27,448 bases of DNA from a virus. The notes under the pieces are model-generated. The model saw only the letters and a program-made list of their open reading frames with translations, ran no database searches and was not told the origin of the DNA. Every line of letters starts with the position of its first letter. Position 1 is the stretch's first letter. A program made the position numbers and the translations under genes. The stretch lies in IMG/VR virus record IMGVR_UViG_3300025168_000521, positions 1-27,448 of that record; one strand, written 5' to 3'. Of the stretch, positions 16,100 to 23,274 are shown piece by piece.

Positions 16100-16879
16100 T
16101 TAGCCTGTAATGTGATATTTAATATTTAATTGACAACTTATATCTGATGTGTCTGTTTCATTTTCTATAAAAGCTATTAATACTTTACCTGATGATACAC
16201 TTGCACTATCTATTGCAAGAACATCTGTTTTTAATGATGTTGTTGTTGCTGCTAAAACTGAACCAATATGTGCTATAAGTGTTCCATTTGATAAATCACC
16301 AGTAGGTGTATGTAAATCATAACTATAAACATGAAAATTTAAATTTACTGAACCATCTGCTCTTGCTATTACTCTTATTGCATCAATAGATATATTATCC
16401 ATAACATACCAATATGTAGGAAGTCCATCTATACTTCTTGAAACATGAGTAGATACATCTAAAGTTGTTGCAGGATCAGCACCTGTTCCAAATCCAGTAT
16501 GTCCTGCATAATCAGAACCACTATCTGAAAACATCATATTGTTAGAAATCAAAGCATAGTGTTGTCCTGCTGATGGACTAAAATCATATATTCCAAATTC
16601 TTTATACATTGTATTCACATGGACACCATTAGCCTTAACAATACTATTTGTAGTATCAACTAATAACTTACTTGTTCCACTTGCATTTTGTACATCTAAA
16701 GCAGCAGTATTATCTGTTAATGATTTTACTTGTAATGCTCTATCTGAAACACTTAAAGAACTACTTGAACCATCTCCAGTCTTTACATTAGTAACTGATG
16801 TTGAAATACCATTATTAGAATTACCTACTTGGAGTATATCTTTATAAGTTGCATTTGGTGCTTTACCTGTAAAACTCAT
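16100..16879 (-). CDS. Putative tail fibre protein, 259 residues
   Basis: The N-terminus (TYKDILQVGNSNNGISTSVT, then GDGSSSSLSVSDRALQVKSL) is a short repeating beta pattern like the shaft of phage tail fibres and fibre-like minor proteins. The C-terminal part (about 90-259) is a compact strand-rich domain with aromatic residues, as in receptor-binding heads. AAAGG lies nine bases before the ATG. The 61-base gap upstream holds an AT-rich hairpin and a candidate regulatory box. Fibre proteins bind host surface sugars or proteins; the receptor cannot be inferred. Confidence 0.6.
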   Translation of the reverse strand: MSFTGKAPNATYKDILQVGNSNNGISTSVTNVKTGDGSSSSLSVSDRALQVKSLTDNTAALDVQNASGTSKLLVDTTNSIVKANGVHVNTMYKEFGIYDFSPSAGQHYALISNNMMFSDSGSDYAGHTGFGTGADPATTLDVSTHVSRSIDGLPTYWYVMDNISIDAIRVIARADGSVNLNFHVYSYDLHTPTGDLSNGTLIAHIGSVLAATTTSLKTDVLAIDSASVSSGKVLIAFIENETDTSDISCQLNIKYHITG

Positions 16880-16903
16880 TAATTTTTACCTTTATTGATA
16901 ATA

Positions 16904-16918
16904 TAATATAACCTAATA
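16904..16918 (-). promoter_or_regulatory. Candidate regulatory box TATTAGGTTATATTA, copy 2
   Basis: This 15-base sequence on the minus strand is identical to 26982-26996 before the terminase small subunit gene. Both copies are intergenic and 13-25 bases before a gene start. The last ten bases, GGTTATATTA, also precede the metallophosphoesterase gene (about 19654-19663), although there they lie inside the gene before it. It may be a late promoter -10 region, but the DNA is so AT-rich that chance is possible. Confidence 0.35.
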
Positions 16919-16940
16919 TATGTTTTTTTAAACATATATT
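16915..16940 (-). terminator. AT-rich hairpin between two structural genes
   Basis: A perfect 11-base stem (16915-16925 and 16930-16940) with a TTTT loop starts right after the stop codon of the 234-residue gene. The stem is almost only A and T and no T-tract follows on the minus strand. It may be a partial terminator or a 3' end stabiliser before the fibre gene. Confidence 0.4.
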
Positions 16941-17645
16941 TTAAGTTCCATCATAAATAGTTGATGGTAATGCTGTTGCTTTTATAATAAATGGATGATA
17001 TGCAAGTCCATGTGTACTTCTAATTCCATAAGTTAAATGTGCTGCACTTGCATCACTTGATTTAAATCCTATATAATATGTTGTATCTGTATATGGTACT
17101 AATCCAGTAACTCCCCACTTAAAAACCATAACATCATCATCTACTTCATCATCTGATAAAGGTCCACCATAATCATATTCATATCCTACACCTAATGAAT
17201 TGTAAGTAGAATTATCACTTAATCCTGCATATATAGTAACATCTGATGTACTTGTTCTATTCATATAAAATGATGCTTCAATTTCTACTTTACCACTTGG
17301 TGGTACAATAAATGTTATTTGGTGTGTAGCATCTTCTATTGTAAATGATGTTTGCAAAGTATGAGAAACAGCAGATGATCCTGATGGTTGTAAATAAGTA
17401 TATCCTAATATTTGCCCATCTACTATACCAGATAAAGCATTGATACCTTTAATAGTTAAAGTATTTGTATCAAGAGTATTTATCTTAACATCAGTTTCTG
17501 ATAGTTCTACACCTGTTGTTTTCTCACCTACTTTTAATATCTTGTATTCACTTTCCAATGGTTTGTCATCAGCAAGGGAAACTATGTTTTTTAGCTTCCC
17601 TTGAAAGATATTAACTAAAGACTTCTTTATTTCTGATAGTGTCAT
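16941..17645 (-). CDS. Structural protein, probable fibre or surface protein, 234 residues
   Basis: An N-terminal helical part (about 1-60; MTLSEIKKSLVNIFQGKLKN) is followed by a strand-rich C-terminal domain (about 85-234) with TLQTSFTIEDATHQITFIVP and many Ser, Thr and Tyr residues. This two-part plan, a short attachment segment plus a beta-rich head, is common in small phage fibre and neck proteins. The ATG overlaps the stop of the small membrane protein gene upstream (TAATG). An AT-rich hairpin follows the stop. The receptor or partner is unknown. Confidence 0.5.
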   Translation of the reverse strand: MTLSEIKKSLVNIFQGKLKNIVSLADDKPLESEYKILKVGEKTTGVELSETDVKINTLDTNTLTIKGINALSGIVDGQILGYTYLQPSGSSAVSHTLQTSFTIEDATHQITFIVPPSGKVEIEASFYMNRTSTSDVTIYAGLSDNSTYNSLGVGYEYDYGGPLSDDEVDDDVMVFKWGVTGLVPYTDTTYYIGFKSSDASAAHLTYGIRSTHGLAYHPFIIKATALPSTIYDGT

Positions 17646-17800
17646 TATCTGAATTTCTTTATAATTGGTTTAATTTTATTCCACATTTCATCATCTTTTT
17701 TAGACTTAGTAATCTTTACTATTAAATCACCAATTATAAGTAATGCTTTAACTCCACCTTTTTTAGCAATCCATTTACCTAACATTGCCTGTAAAATCAT
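17645..17800 (-). CDS. Small membrane-associated protein, 51 residues (second of a tandem pair)
   Basis: Direct translation gives a 51-residue protein with a hydrophobic segment (GGVKALLIIGDLIVKITKSK, about 15-34) and the tail SKKDDEMWNKIKPIIKKF. The tail resembles that of the protein just upstream (SKKDDLVWDMVLKPILDRIK), so the two are probably an old duplication. The ATG overlaps the TGA of that gene (ATGA) and the stop overlaps the next ATG (TAATG). It closes the lysis region; a holin-related or anti-holin role is possible but unproved. Confidence 0.65.
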   Translation of the reverse strand: MILQAMLGKWIAKKGGVKALLIIGDLIVKITKSKKDDEMWNKIKPIIKKFR

Positions 17801-17940
17801 TTTTTAATCCTATCTAATATAGGTTTTAAAACCATATCCCACACTAAGTCATCTTTTTTTGATGGACTAAGTTTAATACCTTTTTCTAACACATATAGTG
17901 CTAATAAAAACCATTCCCAGTTGCTTGTTAATAATTCCAT
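17797..17940 (-). CDS. Small membrane-associated protein, 47 residues (first of a tandem pair)
   Basis: Direct translation gives a protein starting MELLTSNWEWFLLALYVLEK, with a short hydrophobic segment (about 8-20) and a charged tail SPSKKDDLVWDMVLKPILDR. The ATG overlaps the stop of the gene before it (TAATG), the stop overlaps the next start (ATGA). The tail is shared with the following 51-residue protein. In this place, after an endolysin and a holin-like protein, it may help lysis. It is also possible that it is a small virion protein. Confidence 0.65.
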   Translation of the reverse strand: MELLTSNWEWFLLALYVLEKGIKLSPSKKDDLVWDMVLKPILDRIKK

Positions 17941-18155
17941 TAGTTTATTACTCCTTCATCTATTAATTGAATGTTATCTATCCATGCTTCTACTACTTCT
18001 AATCTTTGTTTTAATTCTTGATATTCTGATCCTTTAAATATTGGAGGATGTGAATCCTTTTTTAATTGAGCAACTATTATTTCTAATTGCTCTATATATC
18101 TACCTTGCTTATTAAATGCCTTCCATAATATGTCATTAGTATTTTTTATTTTCAT
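17940..18155 (-). CDS. Coiled-coil protein, 71 residues
   Basis: The product is short and mostly helical (QLEIIVAQLKKD and QELKQRLEVVEAWIDNIQLI have coiled-coil heptads), with a Pro-rich break in the middle. There is no membrane segment and I do not recognise a family. It overlaps the holin-like gene by 20 bases and the next gene by one base. It could pair with the coiled-coil part of the holin-like protein upstream, but nothing in the sequence proves this. Confidence 0.55.
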   Translation of the reverse strand: MKIKNTNDILWKAFNKQGRYIEQLEIIVAQLKKDSHPPIFKGSEYQELKQRLEVVEAWIDNIQLIDEGVIN

Positions 18156-18444
18156 TTCTTTCTTGCATCCTCATGAATTTGTCTTTTAATCCATTACCAC
18201 TTAGTGCTGCAATAATCTCTACTAATGTTTTAAAACTATTTTCTAAACCTTTTTGTTCTAACTGCATTTTCTTTTGTTGATCTATTAACTTAACAATTAT
18301 ACCTTCAACTCTACCAAATGATTCTCTTAATTCTTTTTGTAACTCATTCTGGATAAAATTATTTTGTTTCCATATATATACACCAAAAGCAAATGCTACA
18401 ACTACTGGTATTCCATATTGTTCTAATATTATTAACCAATCCAT
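18136..18444 (-). CDS. Holin-like membrane protein with cytoplasmic coiled coil
   Basis: The 102-residue protein has one N-terminal membrane segment (IPVVVAFAFGVYIWKQN, about 12-28) followed by a long charged coiled coil (NELQKELRESFGRVEGIIVK on). This plan, one span plus a helical tail, occurs in small holin-like proteins near endolysin genes. It overlaps the metallophosphoesterase stop by one base (TAATG). The lysis role comes from the position four genes after the lysozyme. A tail-associated membrane contact protein is an alternative. Confidence 0.5.
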   Translation of the reverse strand: MDWLIILEQYGIPVVVAFAFGVYIWKQNNFIQNELQKELRESFGRVEGIIVKLIDQQKKMQLEQKGLENSFKTLVEIIAALSGNGLKDKFMRMQERNENKKY

Positions 18445-19640
18445 TATACCACCACCTTAAATATAGTTGTTCCTGAACTTATCTTATCATGGCTCTTTGC
18501 ATTGTATGCTTCTAAAGATTTATCTATTTTATACATATCATCATCATAGTTTTGTAAGTCTATTTTAATACCATCTCTATTTCCATTCTCATAAAAAATA
18601 TAACAATTCTGTGATGCTCTACCTGCTAAGTTTAAAGCCTTCTCTGAGTAGTCATTTGCTCCACACATAGAACTGGACCTACCAAAGTTATCTCCAACTC
18701 TTGCAGAATGTATGTGTCCAAATATAACATAATCAACATCTATTCCTCTTTGTTTATATCTTCCCATAATCTGAATTACACTCTTATCTAATCCACCCTT
18801 AATAGCACCATTACCATGCAATATCAGTAAGTTTTGTCCTGCTACCTCAACTACTACTTCAGTAGGATCACCATCAATAAAATTAATATTACTACTCTTA
18901 AATAAATACCTTAATGTTTGGAAGATAGTATAATCATAATTATCAGAAGCTAACATTGTACTCCATCCCCAGTTATCCTTAACTCTTGATTCATTTCCAG
19001 TAACTGATGCAACTGATACATTAAAATGTTCATTTAGTTCCAGAATTACTTGTTGGAATATATCTACTGCTAAGAATGTAGCTTTAGTTCTATTAGTAGC
19101 CATAGATAGTAGCTCATCTAATCTTCTATCACTATTTAGTAAATCACCTGATTGTACAAGCAATACATTTGTTATAGATTGTGATTTAAAGTACATAATA
19201 GCCCTTTTAACAAAGTATTTACATCTTTTGGATGCAATAGTAAAGTCATACTTATTATGCTCTAAATCAATCAATTCATTCATATGAACATCTGAAAATT
19301 GAATTACACCAACAGCCTTAGTTGTTTGCTTGTGTGATTTAGTAAGTGTATTTAATTTATATTTGTCAAAAATCTCTTTCAGGTGCTTAGTATATTCTGC
19401 TATTGCATTTTCTACTCTTGCATATTCCCTGAAAGTCTTTCTTTCTATTCTATTTAAATCTTGGATTGATTGCTTTTGTTTAGCAAGTCTTACATTGGAT
19501 TGAATAATTTCTACATCATCAGGTTGAAGTGGATGTATGGTTTTATAATAACATTTTTTGCAACCATACCTTTGTCTATCTTTATCCCATCCCTCTTTTG
19601 TAAGCTGAGATGAGAAGCAGTTAGGACAAACTAAATCCAT
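18444..19640 (-). CDS. Zinc-ribbon metallophosphoesterase
   Basis: The 398-residue protein starts with a zinc ribbon (Cys5, Cys8, Cys27, Cys30: CPNC and CKKC), a helical linker (about 40-105), then a calcineurin-like phosphoesterase domain with all metal-binding motifs in order: FSDVH (Asp117, His119), SGD (Asp166), TGNE (Asn216), LHGNG (about 275) and FGHIHS (about 305). The third motif reads GNE where GNH is usual. Enzymes of this class cleave phosphodiesters or phosphomonoesters, often in DNA, RNA or nucleotides. AAGGA lies seven bases before the ATG. It sits between an XhlA-like gene and a holin-like gene, far from the replication genes, so it may act late. Confidence 0.85.
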   Translation of the reverse strand: MDLVCPNCFSSQLTKEGWDKDRQRYGCKKCYYKTIHPLQPDDVEIIQSNVRLAKQKQSIQDLNRIERKTFREYARVENAIAEYTKHLKEIFDKYKLNTLTKSHKQTTKAVGVIQFSDVHMNELIDLEHNKYDFTIASKRCKYFVKRAIMYFKSQSITNVLLVQSGDLLNSDRRLDELLSMATNRTKATFLAVDIFQQVILELNEHFNVSVASVTGNESRVKDNWGWSTMLASDNYDYTIFQTLRYLFKSSNINFIDGDPTEVVVEVAGQNLLILHGNGAIKGGLDKSVIQIMGRYKQRGIDVDYVIFGHIHSARVGDNFGRSSSMCGANDYSEKALNLAGRASQNCYIFYENGNRDGIKIDLQNYDDDMYKIDKSLEAYNAKSHDKISSGTTIFKVVV

Positions 19641-19643
19641 ATA

Positions 19644-19841
19644 TTATTCCTTTATAATATAACCCAAGATACAAGAGACTATAAAAGTAATACCTGACCC
19701 AATCCCTTTAATCCAAGATAGTGTAACCTCATTATTCCTTACTCTACCATTTAATTTTTGTAGATGATTAAAATTAGCATCAACTTTGTCCTTGATGTAT
19801 TCCAGGTGTGTCAATACTAATTCTGTGTCTTGTTTATTCAT
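19644..19841 (-). CDS. XhlA-like small membrane protein (lysis-associated)
   Basis: The 65-residue protein has an N-terminal coiled-coil stretch (LTHLEYIKDKVDANFNHLQK), then a C-terminal membrane segment (ITFIVSCILGYIIKE, about 51-65). This order, soluble helix then membrane anchor, matches XhlA-type proteins that work with holins and endolysins. The start overlaps the end of the lysozyme gene by eight bases, which supports a shared job. An Rz-like spanin is less likely: there is no lipobox or periplasmic tail. Confidence 0.6.
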   Translation of the reverse strand: MNKQDTELVLTHLEYIKDKVDANFNHLQKLNGRVRNNEVTLSWIKGIGSGITFIVSCILGYIIKE

Positions 19842-20238
19842 CTATCTCTGATAATGTTTTACTTAATTCTTTTGCTCTATTAGGAGTTTGTTTTGCCCAT
19901 AAACTATCAAGCATCTCTATTGCTCCTGCTCTGTATTTACAATTTTCTATATAATGTAGTGTTTTAATAAAGTCAAATAGTTTGTTACCAAGCTGATAAT
20001 ACATATTCTGAAGTATGTTCTTTACTAATTGTGGTTGATCCTTGTACCATTGAAGTTTGTTTTGTAATACTCTTTCATTAGATATTAATCTTCTTTGTAG
20101 TATTGTATCACATACATCTTCATCTAATTCTAAAGCAGATACAAGGAATCCTATTCCTATTGTGTCATATCCAAGTGTGTCTTTGTACACCTTCTTAGAA
20201 TAACCTTCATGTCTTTTAATTTCTTCTATTAAAGACAT
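19834..20238 (-). CDS. T4-type lysozyme (endolysin)
   Basis: The 134-residue protein has the catalytic triad of the glycoside hydrolase 24 family at the same residue numbers as T4 lysozyme: Glu11 (RHEGYS), Asp20 (VYKDTLGY) and Thr26 (DTIGIG). The C-terminus shares QTPNRAKELSKTL with the family's QTPNRAK motif. It cuts peptidoglycan between MurNAc and GlcNAc for host lysis. It has no signal peptide, so it needs a holin. It is about 30 residues shorter than T4 lysozyme. Start and stop overlap the neighbouring genes. It implies a host with peptidoglycan. Confidence 0.9.
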   Translation of the reverse strand: MSLIEEIKRHEGYSKKVYKDTLGYDTIGIGFLVSALELDEDVCDTILQRRLISNERVLQNKLQWYKDQPQLVKNILQNMYYQLGNKLFDFIKTLHYIENCKYRAGAIEMLDSLWAKQTPNRAKELSKTLSEIDE

Positions 20239-20753
20239 TATTTGTATTCAATATGAAATATAAATTCATAATCATCTGCTGCTGTTGTTGGTGTTCCTCC
20301 TGAAATTGCTGCAAAGTAAACACTTGTTGAATCACTTTCAGCTTGTAGTAAAAATGGTAAACCTTCTCCATTACCATCTGCATCACCATTTCTTGATGTA
20401 TGAACTTGATTGTTTGTTAAGGAAGCAACATTATCTGACCAATCTATTGAAACAAATCCAAGTACTTTTGCTGCTTTTGCTAATGCATTAGTCCACAAAG
20501 AACCACTTCCAACAGCAGCATTAATTGTTCCTAAGTCTTTATCTACCTGCATAAATACTATATCCATATCATTAGCAGCATTATCTTCATTAAAAATAGA
20601 TATTCCTATTAACTTAGAAGTTCCTCCCAATCCTAAAACTGCATTTGGTATTTCTGTTGTAGCAAACAAAACATCACCTGCTGCATAAGTATCAGTACTT
20701 AATGTTGGTGTTACTCTTATTACTTTGAAATCACTTTTACCATAAGAACCCAT
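20238..20753 (-). CDS. Putative capsid decoration or structural protein, 171 residues
   Basis: The protein (MGSYGKSDFKVIRVTPTLST at the start) is a compact strand-rich protein with many Ala, Asp and Thr residues and no membrane segment. Stretches such as KLIGISIFNEDNAANDMDIV and the C-terminal DDYEFIFHIEYK suggest a beta sandwich. It lies two small genes after the major capsid gene and before the lysozyme, where decoration or neck proteins are common. Its first 15 coding bases are identical to those of the gene at 3575-4570. I cannot assign a family. Confidence 0.5.
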   Translation of the reverse strand: MGSYGKSDFKVIRVTPTLSTDTYAAGDVLFATTEIPNAVLGLGGTSKLIGISIFNEDNAANDMDIVFMQVDKDLGTINAAVGSGSLWTNALAKAAKVLGFVSIDWSDNVASLTNNQVHTSRNGDADGNGEGLPFLLQAESDSTSVYFAAISGGTPTTAADDYEFIFHIEYK

Positions 20754-20754
20754 A

Positions 20755-20913
20755 TTAAATACCCTCCACTTTCCAACCTTTTTTCTTATAAGATTTGTCT
20801 AAACCTTCTATATAATCCCTATATATTACTCTACCATTAGGTTTAGTAATTTTCAGCTTCTTTAATTGTTTTTTAACTTCTTTTTTAACTACTTCTTTTT
20901 TATCACCAGACAT
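20755..20913 (-). CDS. Basic small protein, 52 residues
   Basis: Direct translation gives a Lys-rich protein starting MSGDKKEVVKKEVKKQLKKL and ending GLDKSYKKKGWKVEGI. The gene is well supported: AAGGAG lies six bases before the ATG and the stop is one base before the next ATG. The charge suggests nucleic acid binding or contact with packaged DNA. I do not know the family. Confidence 0.65.
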   Translation of the reverse strand: MSGDKKEVVKKEVKKQLKKLKITKPNGRVIYRDYIEGLDKSYKKKGWKVEGI

Positions 20914-20928
20914 TGCAATCTCCTTGAG

Positions 20929-21207
20929 TTATCTTATAATGTTTCCATTTTTATCAAAATCTATACCACCAAAAAAACCAAGATTATCAGAACCTTTGCC
21001 TTTTTTTCTTCTATCAATTCTATCACTTACCTCTTGCATATAGTCTAAGTATTTCATCTTAGAACCTTTATAATATGCTTGTTGTCCTTTGTCTTTATCC
21101 TCTGCTAAACATAGTTTATTAGTAGGATCAAGTTCACATCCAAATTTTTTATTGTTTAAATTACCTATATCTTTTTTAGGCTTTGATTTTTTAATTATAC
21201 TTTTCAT
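20929..21207 (-). CDS. Basic hypothetical protein, 92 residues
   Basis: I do not recognise it. The protein is Lys-, Asp- and Gly-rich and starts MKSIIKKSKPKKDIGNLNNK, with no membrane segment and two Cys residues (FGCELDPTNKLCLAE). It is the first gene after the capsid gene and the hairpin at 21216-21243. There is no clear ribosome binding site before the ATG at 21205-21207, so read-through or weak translation is likely. It may be a minor head protein. Confidence 0.55.
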   Translation of the reverse strand: MKSIIKKSKPKKDIGNLNNKKFGCELDPTNKLCLAEDKDKGQQAYYKGSKMKYLDYMQEVSDRIDRRKKGKGSDNLGFFGGIDFDKNGNIIR

Positions 21208-21215
21208 ATGATTGT

Positions 21216-21243
21216 ATAAGGGTGGCTTTTACACCACCCTTAT
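21216..21243. terminator. Strong hairpin after the major capsid gene
   Basis: A perfect 10-base stem (ATAAGGGTGG/CCACCCTTAT, 21216-21225 and 21234-21243) with an eight-base loop lies 18 bases past the capsid stop codon. On the minus strand no long T-tract follows, so it is best read as a partial terminator or stabilising hairpin that raises capsid over downstream expression, as in many phages. Confidence 0.75.
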
Positions 21244-21260
21244 TTATTAAGAAATATCTA

Positions 21261-22154
21261 TTAAGCTATTTCTGTATGTATTTCTACACCATGTAAATCA
21301 ACTAACTCACTAACAGCCCAATAGCCATTAGCTACTAAATTAGTAGAAGCACCAAGTTCATTTCTTTCAGAAGCAATTTGTATAAAATTACCTGCACCAA
21401 AATCAATGTACCCTGCACCTAAAGCAGTCTTAGCATATATAGCACCTTTTTTTCTTCCAGTAGCACCATCAATTACTTGTGGTGAAGTATAGAAAGCAAT
21501 TCCAGCTAAGTTTGTTACAAAGCCTGGACCATAGAACTGCTCACCTATTGATGAAGCACCACCATGTGCAAAAGCACCAACACTTGAAGATGTTGCAGTT
21601 AATGCTAATTCATTAGATAAACCAAATGAACCATACATTTGCTGTGGGTGTAATACTGCACTATAAGGTCTTGGAGCATCATTAGTTTCCAAAGAAGCTA
21701 CTGCATCCATAATATCAATGAACCTTAAAGAATCATCAGTACCTTTTTCTGTTGCAAAACCATCAAATAAAGCACATACATTAGCATCAAACTCTGTTGC
21801 TACTGCATTACCTAATACTTGACCTGCATTAACCATTAAAGCATCATTGTTACCATAAGAAGCAAGGTCTGTAACTCTTGCATTGATATGATTTCTTAAT
21901 ACTTCAACACTTGTAGCTGCTGTTGTAATACTTGTTGCTGCTACTTCAGTATCTTCATCTCCTGTTGCTTCATTAGTAACATCTGAAGCACCTAATTTAG
22001 TATATACAGGAAATTGTACTGTATTTGAACCTGGAACTGCTGGTGCCATTGACATAGTGCCTGGACACACAGAAGCCTTATTAAATTGAACAATAGCTGC
22101 TGCAATAGTCTTTCCTAAACCACCTGCTGCTATTCCTACATCTGTATTTGCCAT
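21261..22154 (-). CDS. Major capsid protein (HK97-fold candidate)
   Basis: The 297-residue protein (MANTDVGIAAGGLGKTIAAA at the start) is Ala-, Gly-, Ser- and Thr-rich, with features of HK97-type capsid proteins: a flexible N-terminal arm, an E-loop-like stretch (GASDVTNEATGDEDTEVAAT, about 55-74), a long helix (NAGQVLGNAVATEFDANVCA) and a strand-rich C-terminal core (IYAKTALGAGYIDFGAGNFI). It follows a scaffold gene, precedes a hairpin and has an AGGAG box upstream. It forms the icosahedral shell. No protease is seen, so maturation by cleavage is uncertain. Confidence 0.82.
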   Translation of the reverse strand: MANTDVGIAAGGLGKTIAAAIVQFNKASVCPGTMSMAPAVPGSNTVQFPVYTKLGASDVTNEATGDEDTEVAATSITTAATSVEVLRNHINARVTDLASYGNNDALMVNAGQVLGNAVATEFDANVCALFDGFATEKGTDDSLRFIDIMDAVASLETNDAPRPYSAVLHPQQMYGSFGLSNELALTATSSSVGAFAHGGASSIGEQFYGPGFVTNLAGIAFYTSPQVIDGATGRKKGAIYAKTALGAGYIDFGAGNFIQIASERNELGASTNLVANGYWAVSELVDLHGVEIHTEIA

Positions 22155-22178
22155 CTTATTATTTCTCCTAAGTTAAAA

Positions 22179-22742
22179 TTATTTAATGAAGCCTTGTGTA
22201 CTATCTTGTATTGCTGCTTCAGCACCTTTAGGGTCTTTCATAGCAAATTCCTGCCATGAAGAATAACCACCCATTTCACCTGCTGAACCTGTTGTTGCTC
22301 TTGCAGTAGATGTTGATGGAGCATTAACATTAGTAACTTTGCTTACATAAGTTTCAAGTTTATTCAAATCACTCAAACCTTCAGCTATTGATCTATCTGT
22401 ATCATCAGTAATCTTAGACATTAATGATTCTCTTTTATCAGTTTGATAAGTATTCCATTGTTCAGATTGTCCTTTAAATGTATCTCTTTCTTTAGAAACA
22501 ATATCAAGAGCTTCTTTTAGCTTACCATCTTCTATCATTTTATTCTCTTGTTGTTGTTTAGATGTCTGATTCATTTTATCAATCTGTGCCTGGAGTTTAC
22601 CAACCTGTCCTGCTAAATCATTCTTTGCTGAGTTAACTTCTGCAAATCTATCATAAGGAACATTTTTATTATCAGCTTGTGTGCTGGGATTGTTAGCCTG
22701 TGGTTCTTCAGGGGTTTGAGTTACTACATTTTCTTCTGACAT
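22179..22742 (-). CDS. Capsid scaffolding protein
   Basis: The 187-residue protein is acidic and helical: a Pro/Gln/Asn-rich start, a coiled coil (about 38-100; SAKNDLAGQVGKLQAQIDKM), a charged middle and a Gly/Ser-rich C-terminus. This composition and its place directly before the capsid gene are typical of phage scaffolds, which set shell size and leave or are degraded. AGAGG lies six bases before the ATG. A promoter candidate lies 44-73 bases upstream. No Ser-His-Asp protease domain is fused to it. Confidence 0.75.
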   Translation of the reverse strand: MSEENVVTQTPEEPQANNPSTQADNKNVPYDRFAEVNSAKNDLAGQVGKLQAQIDKMNQTSKQQQENKMIEDGKLKEALDIVSKERDTFKGQSEQWNTYQTDKRESLMSKITDDTDRSIAEGLSDLNKLETYVSKVTNVNAPSTSTARATTGSAGEMGGYSSWQEFAMKDPKGAEAAIQDSTQGFIK

Positions 22743-22785
22743 TTTTTACCTCTGTTTGTTGAGTATTAATTGAAAATTTCTATTT

Positions 22786-22815
22786 ATAATATAATTTAGT
22801 AAATCTTTTAAACAA
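22786..22815 (-). promoter_or_regulatory. Promoter candidate before scaffold and capsid genes
   Basis: On the minus strand TTGTTT (22810-22815) and TATTAT (22786-22791) are 18 bases apart, a sigma-70-like pair, in a 76-base gap, the largest in the head block. The sequence TATAAATA (22781-22788) overlaps the -10 box and equals the T4 late promoter consensus, but it is probably coincidence in such AT-rich DNA. Extra transcription of scaffold and capsid would make sense. Confidence 0.4.
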
Positions 22816-22818
22816 TAT

Positions 22819-23274
22819 TTATTTTTTACCAATCTTATGAAATCTTGTTATATATTTTTGATTTCTTTTAATGTGTTTGTGGTATTCTCTTGCTACATAT
22901 TTTAATACTGCAATAGGCATTGGTCTATCCTCTGATGTGATTGTACCCTTCTTCCCAAATCTTTTTCTTAACCCTTGCACTATATTACCATAAGTTGGAA
23001 ACCCTGTTTGGAATCCATTTGGATTTGCTTTTACAAATGAACCTAAATCATTTACTAAATCTCCTGTTAATACTGGTGCAATCTTTGTTGAAGATTGTCT
23101 TTTAAATTTATTAGCTGCCTTCTTAGCACCATAAGACTTTGAATACTTACCATCAAGCCATTGACCACCATGAACATTCTTACCTTTATCAAAGATAATT
23201 GCTTTGATCATATCTCTTGCTTCTTTACCTACCCTATCCCAGAAAGGTTTATGTGATAGCTTAGTTATTGCCAC
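22819..23274 (-). CDS. Virion morphogenesis protein candidate (gpG/gp10-like)
   Basis: The 151-residue protein is basic, with an N-terminal helix (KPFWDRVGKEARDMIKAI), the central APVLTGDLVNDLGSFVKA and NGFQTGFPTYGNIVQGLRKR stretches, and a basic helical end. The LTG-L motif followed by a Gly-rich strand resembles Mu gpG/HK97 gp10-type proteins, which act at the head-tail junction. The start is a GTG at 23272-23274 with GAGGA upstream, 14 bases inside the end of the Mu F-like gene. The family call is a judgement from motif style. Confidence 0.5.
   Translation of the reverse strand: MAITKLSHKPFWDRVGKEARDMIKAIIFDKGKNVHGGQWLDGKYSKSYGAKKAANKFKRQSSTKIAPVLTGDLVNDLGSFVKANPNGFQTGFPTYGNIVQGLRKRFGKKGTITSEDRPMPIAVLKYVAREYHKHIKRNQKYITRFHKIGKK

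Noticed and set aside
22781-22788. TATAAATA as a T4-type late promoter (also 11496-11503)
   Set aside because: The box is expected by chance in such AT-rich DNA, and no T4-type late sigma factor is visible in the window.
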